Shown here piece by piece: positions 10,518-19,320 of a stretch of 64,000 bases of DNA (the stretch's first letter is position 1; the number at the start of each line of letters is the position of its first letter). Source of the DNA: CAWIJJ01 sp963836405. GTDB taxonomy: Bacteria; Acidobacteriota; Terriglobia; Bryobacterales; Bryobacteraceae. The notes under the pieces were generated by a model. It saw only the letters and a program-made list of their open reading frames with translations, was not told the origin of the DNA and searched no databases. Where the stretch lies: the NCBI GenBank assembly GCA_963836405.1, contig CAWIJL010000021.1, forward strand, positions 1 to 64,000. The letters are read 5' to 3'. Made by a program: the position numbers and the translations under genes.

Positions 10518-11399
10518 TCAACTCTGGAGCCGGTTCGGCAAAACCGGATAGCCGTAGCGCTCCGCAAGCGTATTGAGGCGGCTTCGGACCACCTCCCATT
10601 CGGCCAGTGGCGCATTGCTCACCGGGGTTAGCAGCAGGGCCCGGTTCAACCCGGCCGCCAGCATCAGGCTTTCTTCGAGTTTGAACTGGAACTCGGGAGC
10701 ATGCCGATCGTTGTACTCCTCTACAAGATCCCTGGTAGCGGATTTCAAATCGTCGGCCCAATGTTGCGCGACGTGCCTCTGGTCCGCATTCATGCCGACG
10801 TACCAGGCATGCTCAAGCTTTTCTTCGAACCGGTCGCTGCTTTCCTGGAAGTCCTGCATAACCTGCTTAATATCGGCATGCGAGAAAGTCGAGGTCGGAG
10901 CGGGACGAAAGATGACGGCTGTCATATTCGGCAGAAGCGGTCTTTGAATTGTGCGTGCGACTGCGTTCATGTCGTTCCGGATTCCGGTCCACTGCTTCTC
11001 CGCATCCGGTGCGAAACCGCGGCGAATCATGGCGCGATTGATGGCAGTGGCCGCCATCATCGCATTTCCCCAGTGCCCGCCGAACCTTTCCGCGGCTTTG
11101 ACGTCCACGTGGCTGCCGGAGCCGGCCCGGCTGTATTCCTTTTGTGCGCTATCCACCTCATCCTCTAGCAGGTCGGCCCACTGGTTCAGCCGGTCCTCAA
11201 TATCAGTTCCGTTGAGCACGCTCCCATCCAGTGTCTTGTCCAGCGCAGCTTTGAACTGATCAGTGTTATGTTCCAGCCTTTCGAGGGCGTCTTTTGTGTT
11301 GGCATCCTGGAACGCTTTATCGGGTATGAGCAGCGTATCCGTGGAGCCAGGCAGCGGTAATAGCGTCGCCGCCAAAAGCAGAAGCGAGTTTCTGAACAT
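10518..11399 (-). CDS. Exported protein with an internal domain duplication, unknown function
   Basis: The 293-residue product starts with a signal peptide (MFRNSLLLLAATLLPLPGS). The mature part contains two copies of one helical domain. Matching pieces are QWADLLEDEVDSAQKEYSR with HWADDLKSATRDLVEEYND, AATAINRAM with AAGLNRALL, and a shared PLLPN/PVLPN end of each repeat. The copies span roughly residues 40-155 and 180-290 and are clearly divergent, so the duplication is old. I do not recognise the family. Charged, Gln- and Glu-rich helices without cysteines suggest a periplasmic helical bundle. Confidence 0.75.
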   Translation of the reverse strand: MFRNSLLLLAATLLPLPGSTDTLLIPDKAFQDANTKDALERLEHNTDQFKAALDKTLDGSVLNGTDIEDRLNQWADLLEDEVDSAQKEYSRAGSGSHVDVKAAERFGGHWGNAMMAATAINRAMIRRGFAPDAEKQWTGIRNDMNAVARTIQRPLLPNMTAVIFRPAPTSTFSHADIKQVMQDFQESSDRFEEKLEHAWYVGMNADQRHVAQHWADDLKSATRDLVEEYNDRHAPEFQFKLEESLMLAAGLNRALLLTPVSNAPLAEWEVVRSRLNTLAERYGYPVLPNRLQS

Positions 11400-11523
11400 C
11401 TGATCTCCCCTCCAATTGAGTTTTCCGCGGCGCCTGTCTTCAGTCTAAGTGGGAGCCATTCGCCCGCCTATCCCGCTAATTGGGGAGGCCGGTCCGATCT
11501 CGTGGTCCTGGATACGGCAAACG

Positions 11524-12570
11524 TCAAAGCACTGTGTGAATCCTCAGTCCCACGAAAACGACATACGCCGCGATGAGTGCTCCTCCCTCTATGCGATTCA
11601 AGCCGCCGCTCCACAACGCCAGCGCTGTGGCCGCGAGCGTGAGTGCGAGCAACCACACGGCCTCCAGGGCCCCGGCCCCGGAGAGGCTTCCGAATACGAG
11701 GGCTGGAAGCGCCAGTCCGGCGACAATGTTGAGTAAGTTACTGTTCATAGCTTCCGTCAGCACCGCAGCTCCCTTGTGGCGGAGTGCGAGACGGGTAGCG
11801 GTATAGAGGTTGGGAATGCCGGTCAGCCCGGCCAGGACCAGCGGACGCAGCAGCGCGTTTGGAAGCCATCCCGAGGTCAGCCGGGTCGCCATCCGAACGA
11901 GGCCGACGCTTGCGGCAACGATCAACAGCAGCGCCAAGCCTGCCTTCGAGAGCGCTGAAGCCTTGGACGGCGGGTGCCGCTCCGGTGCGACTCTGTGTTT
12001 CCGTTTACCGCTGCTCTCCTTCGCGTCCTGCTGAATTTGCCGGCCGTGTTCTTGCGCCTCACCGGTGGCGGAACCCAGGAAGGCAATCCAGGACGCGGGT
12101 AGCGGCAATTGTTCCATGGAACTGCGCCGCATCCAGAGAAGGATTACGTAAGGGACCGGGGCGATAGCGATCAACGCGACCAGCGCAAGCCGCGGCCCCC
12201 ATCCGGCGGCCAGGATGACCGCCAGTGCGGTCACGACGAGTGCGACAGCGCCATTCAGCATCACTGTGCCCCTCCGGACGGTGATCCTCCCGGCGATCAC
12301 TGCGGCCAACCCGAGCAGCGACGCAAGGTTGAAGAGGCTTGAGCCGAACACCACGCCCGCGCCGACGTCGCGCTGCCCGGAAAGCGTGGCGACGATCGCC
12401 GACGCGATCTCGGGCGAGTCCGCGCCCAGCGCGGTAAGGAAACACAGGAACTGCTCGGGGATAGGGAGAGCCTGGCCGACTGACTGGATCGCCCGCGAGA
12501 GCAGCATGCTGCCGGCAAGCATTCCGGCCAGGCTCGCGATGAACAGCAGGATTTCCAGCGGTGTGCCCAT
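11524..12570 (-). CDS. Sodium/calcium exchanger family membrane protein
   Basis: This 348-residue CaCA-superfamily protein carries both alpha-repeat motifs: ALGADSPEIASAIVA with GSSLFNLASLLGL in the first half, and GLTGIPNLYTATRLAL with EAMNSNLLNIVAGL in the second. Two hydrophobic five-helix halves flank a basic, cytoplasmic loop (about residues 165-205). Such proteins exchange Ca2+ (or another cation) for Na+ or H+ across the inner membrane. The second motif has GLTGIPNLYTA instead of the usual GTSLPELxTS, so the ion specificity may differ. It lies 19 bases after the DUF4142 gene and is probably co-transcribed. Confidence 0.85.
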   Translation of the reverse strand: MGTPLEILLFIASLAGMLAGSMLLSRAIQSVGQALPIPEQFLCFLTALGADSPEIASAIVATLSGQRDVGAGVVFGSSLFNLASLLGLAAVIAGRITVRRGTVMLNGAVALVVTALAVILAAGWGPRLALVALIAIAPVPYVILLWMRRSSMEQLPLPASWIAFLGSATGEAQEHGRQIQQDAKESSGKRKHRVAPERHPPSKASALSKAGLALLLIVAASVGLVRMATRLTSGWLPNALLRPLVLAGLTGIPNLYTATRLALRHKGAAVLTEAMNSNLLNIVAGLALPALVFGSLSGAGALEAVWLLALTLAATALALWSGGLNRIEGGALIAAYVVFVGLRIHTVL

Positions 12571-12589
12571 CGATGACGCCGTGGGCCTG

Positions 12590-13150
12590 CTACTGCTGTT
12601 GCGATTCGTTCAGGCCTTTGTCCGCACTGATGCCCGCCTGGCCGGCGATGTTCTCGGCCATCCGCAGATGGTCCTCGAGTTTCGGCAGACATTTCTCCGC
12701 CAGTTGTTTCACCTGCGGGTCCTGGGCGTTTAGGGCCATTTCCTGAACTTGTTTGACATCGTGTGCGTGGTCCGACAGCATGTAATCGAGATAAGCCCTG
12801 TCGAAGGCCTGCCCGGAGAGGCCCTCGAGCTTCCGTTTCTGATCCGCCTGGGTCGATGAGACATGGGTCGGCAGCGTGACATGGTTAGTCCGCGCCCATT
12901 CCTTCAGTTGATTGTTCATTTGCGTGTGATCGTTGACCAGGCGCGCGCCCAGTTCCTTCACGCCCGTCAGCGAGCCCTTGTGCTGAGCGAGTTTGCCCAG
13001 TTCGATCTCCGCGATGTTGGCCTGTGCCAAGTCCTGGGCGAAGCTCTGCCCGGTGGTCATGGTGCGGTTGGCCTGCTGGGGGCCTGCTATCGCCGGCGCA
13101 ACGGCAAGGGCAGCGACGGCGATAGCGTTCGTAAGGTAGTGCAGTCTCAT
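12590..13150 (-). CDS. DUF4142 family exported protein
   Basis: The 186-residue protein starts with a signal sequence (LTNAIAVAALAVAPAIAG) and continues with the DUF4142 pattern: FAQDLAQANIAEIELGKLA, a HTQMNNQLKEWA segment and LDYMLSDHAHDVKQVQ, with His residues in the positions usually conserved in this ferritin-like helical family. Members are often called predicted outer membrane proteins and their role is undefined. It heads the minus-strand group that continues with the exchanger. Confidence 0.85.
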   Translation of the reverse strand: MRLHYLTNAIAVAALAVAPAIAGPQQANRTMTTGQSFAQDLAQANIAEIELGKLAQHKGSLTGVKELGARLVNDHTQMNNQLKEWARTNHVTLPTHVSSTQADQKRKLEGLSGQAFDRAYLDYMLSDHAHDVKQVQEMALNAQDPQVKQLAEKCLPKLEDHLRMAENIAGQAGISADKGLNESQQQ

Positions 13151-13382
13151 ATGAATTCCTTTCTGTTGAAGTGAAGCGCCGCCTTCTTTTCATCTTGCGA
13201 CGACCGAAGTTCAACGCTGAATAGCGTATTCGCACGAGGTTTGCCGCGGGTGTGAGGAAGCATGCGCAGAACTGCAAACGGAACGGCGGTTTCAATACCA
13301 CCGGAGTCTGCCCCGCCAAGTCCTGTCCTTGCCTTTCTCCCATGAACCGATCCAATTCGCACGGAGATAAAATCATCGGGAA

Positions 13383-15866
13383 GTGCGATATCTTATGATT
13401 CACTCGACGCGCGGGTGTTCTTTCCCAGTCGCGGCAGCCGTGAGCCTGTTTCTGTTCGCGGCGATTCCTCTCTCGGGCCAGCAGGTTCGCGACCGCCAAC
13501 TGTTTGATAATGGCTGGCGCTTTCACCCCGGAGATATCCCCCGGGGCGAGTCGCCGGTTCTTCCCGACAAAACCTGGCGCCAGGTGGATCTTCCGCACGA
13601 TTGGTCGATCGAAGGGCCGTACAGCGTCAAGAACGCGAGCGGCACGGGCTTTCTCCCCGGCGGAGTCGCCTGGTACCGTAAGACGTTCCGGCTTCCTGCC
13701 TCGACCCGTGGCGGGAGGGTTTCCATCCGCTTCGACGGCGTCTATCGCGACAGCACCGTTTGGATCAACGGCGTCCGCCTGGGCTCGCGGCCGTACGGCT
13801 ATTCGACTTTCGAGTACGACCTGACGAAGCATCTGCGTTTCGGCGCTTCTGCGAACGTGGTGGCAGTCCGGGTGGACCACAGCGTCATTGCCGATTCGCG
13901 CTGGTATCCCGGCTCCGGCATCTACCGCCACGTTTGGCTCACCACGACCGGTCCCGTTCACGTGGCGCCCTGGGGCGTCTATGTGACCTCGCCGGTGGCC
14001 GATGCGGCGGAGGCGCTGGTATCGATCGAGACGCGGCTGTTGAATGAAACTCCGGCCGAAAGCCGCGCCGCCCTGGTGACAGCAATCCTGAACGATAAGG
14101 GCGAAGAGGTGGCCACAACGCGCAATGAGGCGGCCGTCGGCGCCGGCAAGGACTACAACTTCACGCAGCAGGTCGCCATTCCGCAGCCGAGTCTCTGGTC
14201 GCCCGATCAGCCGTACATGTATACGGCCCTCAGCCGCATTTATGTCGGGGGAAAGCTGGTAGACGAGCAGCGGACCCCGTTCGGAGTCCGTAGCTTCTAC
14301 TTCAGTCCGGACAAAGGGCTCTTCCTCAACGGGCGCGCCATCAAAATGAAGGGCGTGTGCATTCATCACGACCTCGGCGCGCTAGGCGCCGCTTTCTTCG
14401 AGGAGGCGCTCGCGAGGCGTCTGAAGAGTTTCAAGGAAATCGGCGTGAACGCCATTCGCTGCTCGCACAATCCGATGGCGCCCGAGTTCTACGACCTCTG
14501 CGACCGCATGGGATTCCTCGTGATGGACGAGGCCTTCGACGAATGGACCGGCGGCAAGCGCAAGTGGGCGGAGGGCCGGAACAACGGCGCCGTCGCGCGC
14601 CGCGGCTATAACGAGGCGTTCGAAGAATGGGGAGTTCGCGATGCTTCGGACATGGTCCTGCGCGACCGCAATCATCCCTCCATCATCATGTGGAGTATCG
14701 GCAACGAGATCGATTACCCCGACGATCCCTTCGTGCATTCTCGCGGGCGGCGTGATTCGGCCATCCCTGTCGATCCCAAGGTCAAGCCCAGCCCTTCCGC
14801 CAATGAGATGCCCGCCATCGCGCGGCGCCTCATCGCCGCCGTCAAACAGTTCGACGCCACCCGCCCGGTCACGATGGCGCTTGCGGAGATCAATACGTCC
14901 AACGCCACGGGCGTGGCGGAAATGCTCGACGTGGCCGGTTACAACTACCTCGAGCAGTATTACGATCGAGACCACAAGGCATATCCCACGCGGGTCATCT
15001 TCGGCAGCGAAAACAGCCGCGGCCTGGACCAGTGGCGGCAGGTCGCGCTGAAGGATTACGTTGCCGGCCAGTTCCTCTGGACCGGCATGAATTTTCTTGG
15101 CGAGGCCGGGCGCTATCCGACTCACGGTTCGAACTCCGGCCTGCTGGACTTGCAGGGCTTCTGGAAGAAGGACGCCTATCTCCGGCAGGCGCTCTGGAGC
15201 GAACCGCCGATGGTCTACGCCACCGCGTGGAACCCCGGAACCGAGGCGTCCCGCACCGGTGATTTGCAACGGAGCCTGGGGCGCGCGCCATCCACCGAGC
15301 GCTGGGGATTTCCGAACGATACGCGAACGAGTGTTCCCGTCGAAATCTATTCGAATTGCGACTCGGTGGAACTGCTGCTCAACGGCCGGTCTTTGGGTGA
15401 GAAGCCAGTCGCGGATCGCCTGGTGCCCGCGCTTATCTGGCTGGTGCCGAACGAGCCGGGCAGGATCGAACTGGTGGGCAAGAGAGGCGGCACCGCTGTC
15501 GCGAGTTTTCAACTGAACACCACCGGCGCGCCCGCGAAGATCGCACTGACGCCCGATCGGAAGACCCTGAAGAACGCGGGCCGTCAGGTATCGACAATCG
15601 AAGTGGCGGTGCTGGACCGCGCTGGCAACCGCGTTCCGGACGCCGACCTGCCCGTGACCTTCGAGGTGAGCGGCGCCGGCAGGCTGATCGCCGCCGGCAA
15701 TGCCAGTCTCACGGATGAGACGCCGGTAACCGGCAACAGGACGAGCCTTTACCAGGGGAATGCCGTTGCGATCGTGCGTTCGGGGACCGCGTCGGGGAAA
15801 ATAACCGTCCGCGCCACCGCGCCCGGCCTGCCGCCTTCGGAAATCGTTCTCGACGTGGAGCCTTGA
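13383..15866 (+). CDS. Secreted glycoside hydrolase family 2 protein (beta-galactosidase-like)
   Basis: The 827-residue protein starts with a signal peptide ending near LSGQQ. It has the GH2 layout: jelly-roll sugar-binding domain (WRQVDLPHDWSIEGPY, GVAWYRKTF), immunoglobulin-like domain, TIM barrel, then C-terminal Ig-like domains of the DUF4982 and bacterial Ig types. The acid/base is Glu442 in SIGNEIDYP and the nucleophile Glu543 in FGSENSRG. GTG at 13383 or ATG at 13395 could be the start. The TIM-barrel HNPMAPEFYDLCDRMGFLVMDEAFDEW pattern is typical of periplasmic beta-galactosidases acting on plant polysaccharides; exact specificity is not readable. Confidence 0.93.
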   Translation: MRYLMIHSTRGCSFPVAAAVSLFLFAAIPLSGQQVRDRQLFDNGWRFHPGDIPRGESPVLPDKTWRQVDLPHDWSIEGPYSVKNASGTGFLPGGVAWYRKTFRLPASTRGGRVSIRFDGVYRDSTVWINGVRLGSRPYGYSTFEYDLTKHLRFGASANVVAVRVDHSVIADSRWYPGSGIYRHVWLTTTGPVHVAPWGVYVTSPVADAAEALVSIETRLLNETPAESRAALVTAILNDKGEEVATTRNEAAVGAGKDYNFTQQVAIPQPSLWSPDQPYMYTALSRIYVGGKLVDEQRTPFGVRSFYFSPDKGLFLNGRAIKMKGVCIHHDLGALGAAFFEEALARRLKSFKEIGVNAIRCSHNPMAPEFYDLCDRMGFLVMDEAFDEWTGGKRKWAEGRNNGAVARRGYNEAFEEWGVRDASDMVLRDRNHPSIIMWSIGNEIDYPDDPFVHSRGRRDSAIPVDPKVKPSPSANEMPAIARRLIAAVKQFDATRPVTMALAEINTSNATGVAEMLDVAGYNYLEQYYDRDHKAYPTRVIFGSENSRGLDQWRQVALKDYVAGQFLWTGMNFLGEAGRYPTHGSNSGLLDLQGFWKKDAYLRQALWSEPPMVYATAWNPGTEASRTGDLQRSLGRAPSTERWGFPNDTRTSVPVEIYSNCDSVELLLNGRSLGEKPVADRLVPALIWLVPNEPGRIELVGKRGGTAVASFQLNTTGAPAKIALTPDRKTLKNAGRQVSTIEVAVLDRAGNRVPDADLPVTFEVSGAGRLIAAGNASLTDETPVTGNRTSLYQGNAVAIVRSGTASGKITVRATAPGLPPSEIVLDVEP

Positions 15867-15873
15867 GCGGGCG

Positions 15874-16089
15874 TCAGACGCCGCGGCGTCTGCGCTCCAT
15901 TTCGGCCTGCTCCATCACGGCCCGCAGTTTCTCCATAACTTTGTTCGCGTTGATCGCGAACATGGATCCGCACGCCTCGCAACGAAGCCGCGGCGAGGTT
16001 TCGATGGTCGCTACGCTCACCGGCGTCTTGTGCGCACAGGCGGGACAAGGGATGTTCACGAGGGCATCGGGGTCGATGTTGTAGGGCAT
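15874..16089 (-). CDS. Small zinc-ribbon protein (71 residues)
   Basis: Four cysteines in CPAC (about residue 15) and CEAC (about 37) form a treble-clef or zinc-ribbon, followed by a helix rich in charged residues and an RRRRGV tail. The arrangement resembles the MJ0042-type zinc finger at the N-terminus of many secretion or regulatory proteins, but here it stands alone. It lies 8 bases from the convergent GH2 stop. Function unknown. Confidence 0.7.
   Translation of the reverse strand: MPYNIDPDALVNIPCPACAHKTPVSVATIETSPRLRCEACGSMFAINANKVMEKLRAVMEQAEMERRRRGV
15875..15892. terminator. 18-base perfect palindrome between convergent GH2 and zinc-ribbon genes
   Basis: CAGACGCCGCGGCGTCTG is a perfect palindrome starting 9 bases after the GH2 stop and overlapping the last codons of the zinc-ribbon gene. 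The position suits a shared terminator, but no T-run follows and it also encodes the RRRGV tail. Low confidence. Confidence 0.3.
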
Positions 16090-16148
16090 TGCGGCAGACT
16101 ACCGGACCGGGCGGGCCAAAGTCAATGCACCCCAACCAATTGCCGCTC

Positions 16149-16682
16149 TCACAGTGTCGGAACCTCGGTCACCGTCATGCCGCGATTGCGGCCCGCTTCA
16201 CCGAATTCAAAGGTCAAATCGTGCCCGCCCCTGGGCTTACCGTCCCAGATCAAAACGGCGGAGACGCATGCGCCGAGGCTCCGCGCCAGCGCTTCGGCCT
16301 CATCCAGAATGGAGTCGTTCGTTGCCGAGTAGGCCGCATCGCCGTCTACGCCGAGCACGACCAGGTCACCCGCCGATTCCACCTGGTTCAGGACCTCGTC
16401 GTAAAGGCCCCCCCAATCTCCAGGCCGGTCGGTTACCGACGTCTTGCGAAAGCGCCCGCGCTCGAACGGCAACACGATCCGGCGCCGCAGGCCGAGGCTG
16501 CCGGCCTCGGACAATGCGATCAGGTCTGCGCCGCAGGCGGCCGAAGAGACTACCGCCGTCGCGCCCTGCTGTTCAAGCATCGTCCGGACACGAGTACGGA
16601 CGGCGGGTACATTCCCGAGCGGAAATCGCCTCTCTTCTGCGTTTTCAGCATCCACGCGGCGGCCGGCAAGCGCTATGATCAT
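16149..16682 (-). CDS. SLOG-like nucleotide-binding protein, putative conflict-system sensor
   Basis: The 177-residue protein starts MIIALAGRR and contains VVSSAACGADLIALSEA, RIVLPFERGRF and VTDRPGDWGGLYDEV, a Rossmann-like layout with a Gly/Ala-rich nucleotide loop of the SLOG (SMF/DprA-LOG) type. SLOG domains bind or process nucleotide-derived signals and recur in prokaryotic immune systems. The C-terminal half has DEAEALARSLGACVSAVLIW. It is divergent from the patatin gene with 78 bases between them. The domain call rests on pattern memory, not a search. Confidence 0.65.
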   Translation of the reverse strand: MIIALAGRRVDAENAEERRFPLGNVPAVRTRVRTMLEQQGATAVVSSAACGADLIALSEAGSLGLRRRIVLPFERGRFRKTSVTDRPGDWGGLYDEVLNQVESAGDLVVLGVDGDAAYSATNDSILDEAEALARSLGACVSAVLIWDGKPRGGHDLTFEFGEAGRNRGMTVTEVPTL

Positions 16683-16760
16683 GAAACATCCCTACCCTTT
16701 TTCAAACTGTCGCACAGAAAAGGCGTAAGTGGAGTAAGGCAAAGTGAGAGGAGAGTCGTT

Positions 16761-17942
16761 GTGAACAGTCCGGAACTCTGGAAGACACTGCGCAGCCGCT
16801 TCGAGGAGGATAGGCCCCATCGCATGCTGGCCCTCGATGGAGGCGGTATTCGGGGACTCCTCACCCTGGGAATTCTCGAGAAGATCGAGGCGCTGGTTTG
16901 CCCGACCGGCGGCCGGCTCTGCGATTACTTCGATTACATCGCCGGAACGAGCACTGGCGCAATCATCGCCGCCGGTCTCGCGCGCGGCATGAGGGTAGCC
17001 GACCTCGTCGATTTCTACCGATCGTCGGGAAAGCAGATGTTCGAGCACTCCTGGCTGATCGAACGGGTGAAGTACTTTTATACGGCAGACCCGCTGAAAG
17101 CCAAGCTGCAAACCGTTTTCGGACAGAATACCAACCTCGATCCAGACAACCTGAAGTGCCTTCTCCTGGTGGTTACCAAGAATGTCACCACCGACTCCCC
17201 GTGGCCCATCAGCAGCAATCCGGAAGCCAAATATAACGACGTCTCCCGCAAAGACTGCAACCTGAAGATTCCGCTCTGGCAATTGGTTCGCGCCAGCACG
17301 GCTGCGCCCGTCTTCTTCCCGCCCGAGGTGCTGCAATGGGATCCGGCGGATTCCTCCAAGACTTTTGTCTTCGTAGACGGCGGCGTCACGCCGCACAACA
17401 ATCCCGCTTTCCTGCTGTACCGCATGGCCACGGAGCCGGCTTACCGCCTGAACTGGAAAACCGGCGAAGAGAACCTGCTGCTGATTTCGGTCGGCACAGG
17501 CGCCGCCGAGTCGCTGGGCGCGACCGCGGCGTCACCGAACAAGAACATCGTCTCCACCGTGGCCGGGCTGCCCGGCGAGTTGATGTACGGCATCCTGATC
17601 GATCAGGATGTCAACTGCCGCACGATCGGACGCTGTACACACGGCGCGCCTCTCGACCGCGAAATCCTGGACCTTGTACCGCGCCAGCCTGTCGCCGGCA
17701 CCATCGAACAGCAGTACGCCGCAGCCCCGATCCCGCTGTCCACCAACCTCGGCCGCCATTTTCTCTACGCCCGCTACAACGCGGATTTGAGCCGGGAGGG
17801 GCTAAAGAAACTCGGCTTCCCGGGCATCGATCCGTCGGGCATTCAGAAGATGGACGCCGTCGAGAACATCGAGCCGCTGTTTGCCATCGGCCAGGCGGCT
17901 GGAGAAAGCGTTAAGGAGGAGCATTTCGGCTCCTTCCTGTGA
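16761..17942 (+). CDS. Patatin-like phospholipase
   Basis: A patatin-fold lipid hydrolase of 393 residues. The oxyanion loop is DGGGIRG (26-32), the nucleophile Ser64 lies in GTSTG, and the catalytic Asp206 is in VDGGVTPHNNP. No signal peptide or helix is visible, so it is cytoplasmic. The reading frame is open further upstream, but I start at GTG 16761 because AGAGGAGAG precedes it and the homology begins at RMLALDGGG; the extension would run through the SLOG gene. Patatins act as membrane-damaging effectors in CBASS and other defence systems, and both neighbours here are nucleotide-type domains, which supports an effector role by inference. Confidence 0.88.
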   Translation: MNSPELWKTLRSRFEEDRPHRMLALDGGGIRGLLTLGILEKIEALVCPTGGRLCDYFDYIAGTSTGAIIAAGLARGMRVADLVDFYRSSGKQMFEHSWLIERVKYFYTADPLKAKLQTVFGQNTNLDPDNLKCLLLVVTKNVTTDSPWPISSNPEAKYNDVSRKDCNLKIPLWQLVRASTAAPVFFPPEVLQWDPADSSKTFVFVDGGVTPHNNPAFLLYRMATEPAYRLNWKTGEENLLLISVGTGAAESLGATAASPNKNIVSTVAGLPGELMYGILIDQDVNCRTIGRCTHGAPLDREILDLVPRQPVAGTIEQQYAAAPIPLSTNLGRHFLYARYNADLSREGLKKLGFPGIDPSGIQKMDAVENIEPLFAIGQAAGESVKEEHFGSFL

Positions 17943-17952
17943 TTTGACCGGC

Positions 17953-19287
17953 CTACGTCTTTTTCGGCAGAAGCGCTTCCAGCCGCGCCACGATTTCCAG
18001 AAGCTCCCCGCGGCGCGGTTCCTCGCTGAGCTGGGCAGCCGTCCGGCAATCGTCCAGCGTGGTTTCCAGCTTCCACGCGGCCGGACCGTCGGTGGCCACC
18101 TGGTCGGCAAGCTGCTCCGCCTTGTCCACATCGCCGGCGTCGAAGGCGGAGCCGAGCAGGGTCGGATTGAGCCACTCGTCGCTGGCTTTGCGGAGGCGCG
18201 CCCGCTCGCAGGCAGTCATCGTCACCGCCGCCGCGACCTTCGCTTTGTCGTCATCCCCCCTGCGTTTGCGCGTGCGGTACAGCCGCGCGAGGTTCGACGA
18301 CGGGTAGTAATCGTTCAGATCGAGCTTCATGCCCGCCTCGTATTCGGCGATCGCGCGGTCGAGGTCGAGCTTGTCCTTCGTGCCGCTCCACTTCTTCTTG
18401 TACCGGCCGCCCAGCAGTCCGCGGCGTTCGGAACTGTCGCCGCTGCTTGCGATCAGTTCGCGCAGAGCGCCGATGGCCGTGTCATGGTCGCCCGACTTCG
18501 ACAAAGCCAAAGCGCGCTGTTCCTTCACCAGGGACGAGTTACGGAGATCTTCCGGGAGCGCATCGATGAACGCCAGAGTCGTCTTCCAGTCCGTGCAGTC
18601 GCGCAGCGTGTACAGCAGTTCGACCGCCACTGCCTTCTGGATCGGCCCGCCCGTATAGTAGCGTTCGCGAAGCTCCAGGGCGCGCGTACGGCATTCGTCT
18701 CCGGTGGCGGAGCGCGCCGCGATGATGTCCGCCTGGAATTTGGAGAGCTCTTCGAGGCTCTTCCGGAACGAGGTGGCACGCGCGGGATCGTAGTCCGGGT
18801 ACTTCGGAAACACCTGGTAAAACGGCGAGTCCCCGTCCGCCATCTTGGGAATGGCCGCCTGGACGATTTTGATGATTTCCACCGCGGTCTCGTCCGAAAT
18901 CGACTCGGCCGGCAGCGGGTAGCGGATCTGGCGCATCTGGTCGATGTCGAACAGCGGCTTGGACCATGTGGCCGCCGTCATGATGCAGCCCTGCCTTTGC
19001 GCGGCGTGGCGGATGCCGACTTCGTAATAGACGTTGCCGTTTGGGATAGAGACGTCGGCGAGAACCAGGTCGGAAATCGCCAGCCGTTCGATCATCTCCG
19101 TAATGATGAGCGCGCCGATGTCTTCGTTTGCGCGCACCGGTTCGTACCCGGCATTCGAGATTGCGGGACGAAGCGCGGCGTCCCAGAGCCTGTCGAAGTT
19201 GATCCGGTCGGGAGCGCCGCTTCCCGTCGGCGCACTGGAGGCTTTGATGCTGTACGGCATGATCATGAAACAGATGGGTCGTGGCAT
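17953..19287 (-). CDS. Deoxyribosyltransferase-like (DRHyd/TIR-like) protein with C-terminal TRAFs-binding/TPR region
   Basis: The N-terminal ~130 residues have the nucleoside 2-deoxyribosyltransferase-like pattern: CFMIMPY, FDRLWDAALRPAI, a DLVLADVS strand and NGNVYYEVGIRHA with the likely catalytic Glu89. Members of this fold cleave N-glycosidic bonds in nucleotides. The C-terminal ~300 residues are helical repeats like the TRAFs-binding (DUF4071) region of the animal kinase ASK1, with ALSKSGDHDTAIGALREL and YYPSSNLARLYRTRKR. The gene converges on the patatin gene with 10 bases between stops. Function as a signal generator or NAD/nucleotide-cleaving sensor is inferred. Confidence 0.78.
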   Translation of the reverse strand: MPRPICFMIMPYSIKASSAPTGSGAPDRINFDRLWDAALRPAISNAGYEPVRANEDIGALIITEMIERLAISDLVLADVSIPNGNVYYEVGIRHAAQRQGCIMTAATWSKPLFDIDQMRQIRYPLPAESISDETAVEIIKIVQAAIPKMADGDSPFYQVFPKYPDYDPARATSFRKSLEELSKFQADIIAARSATGDECRTRALELRERYYTGGPIQKAVAVELLYTLRDCTDWKTTLAFIDALPEDLRNSSLVKEQRALALSKSGDHDTAIGALRELIASSGDSSERRGLLGGRYKKKWSGTKDKLDLDRAIAEYEAGMKLDLNDYYPSSNLARLYRTRKRRGDDDKAKVAAAVTMTACERARLRKASDEWLNPTLLGSAFDAGDVDKAEQLADQVATDGPAAWKLETTLDDCRTAAQLSEEPRRGELLEIVARLEALLPKKT

Positions 19288-19320
19288 GGTGTCGAATCCG
19301 ATCCAGCCAGTGTACCGAAA

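Noticed and set aside
13383..15866. CRISPR array or repeat cluster
   Set aside because: No periodic direct repeats with unique spacers were seen anywhere in the window.
16089..16760. N-terminal extension of the patatin frame through the SLOG gene
   Set aside because: The homology to patatins starts near 16761, a ribosome site lies there, and the opposite strand carries a real protein with nucleotide-binding motifs.
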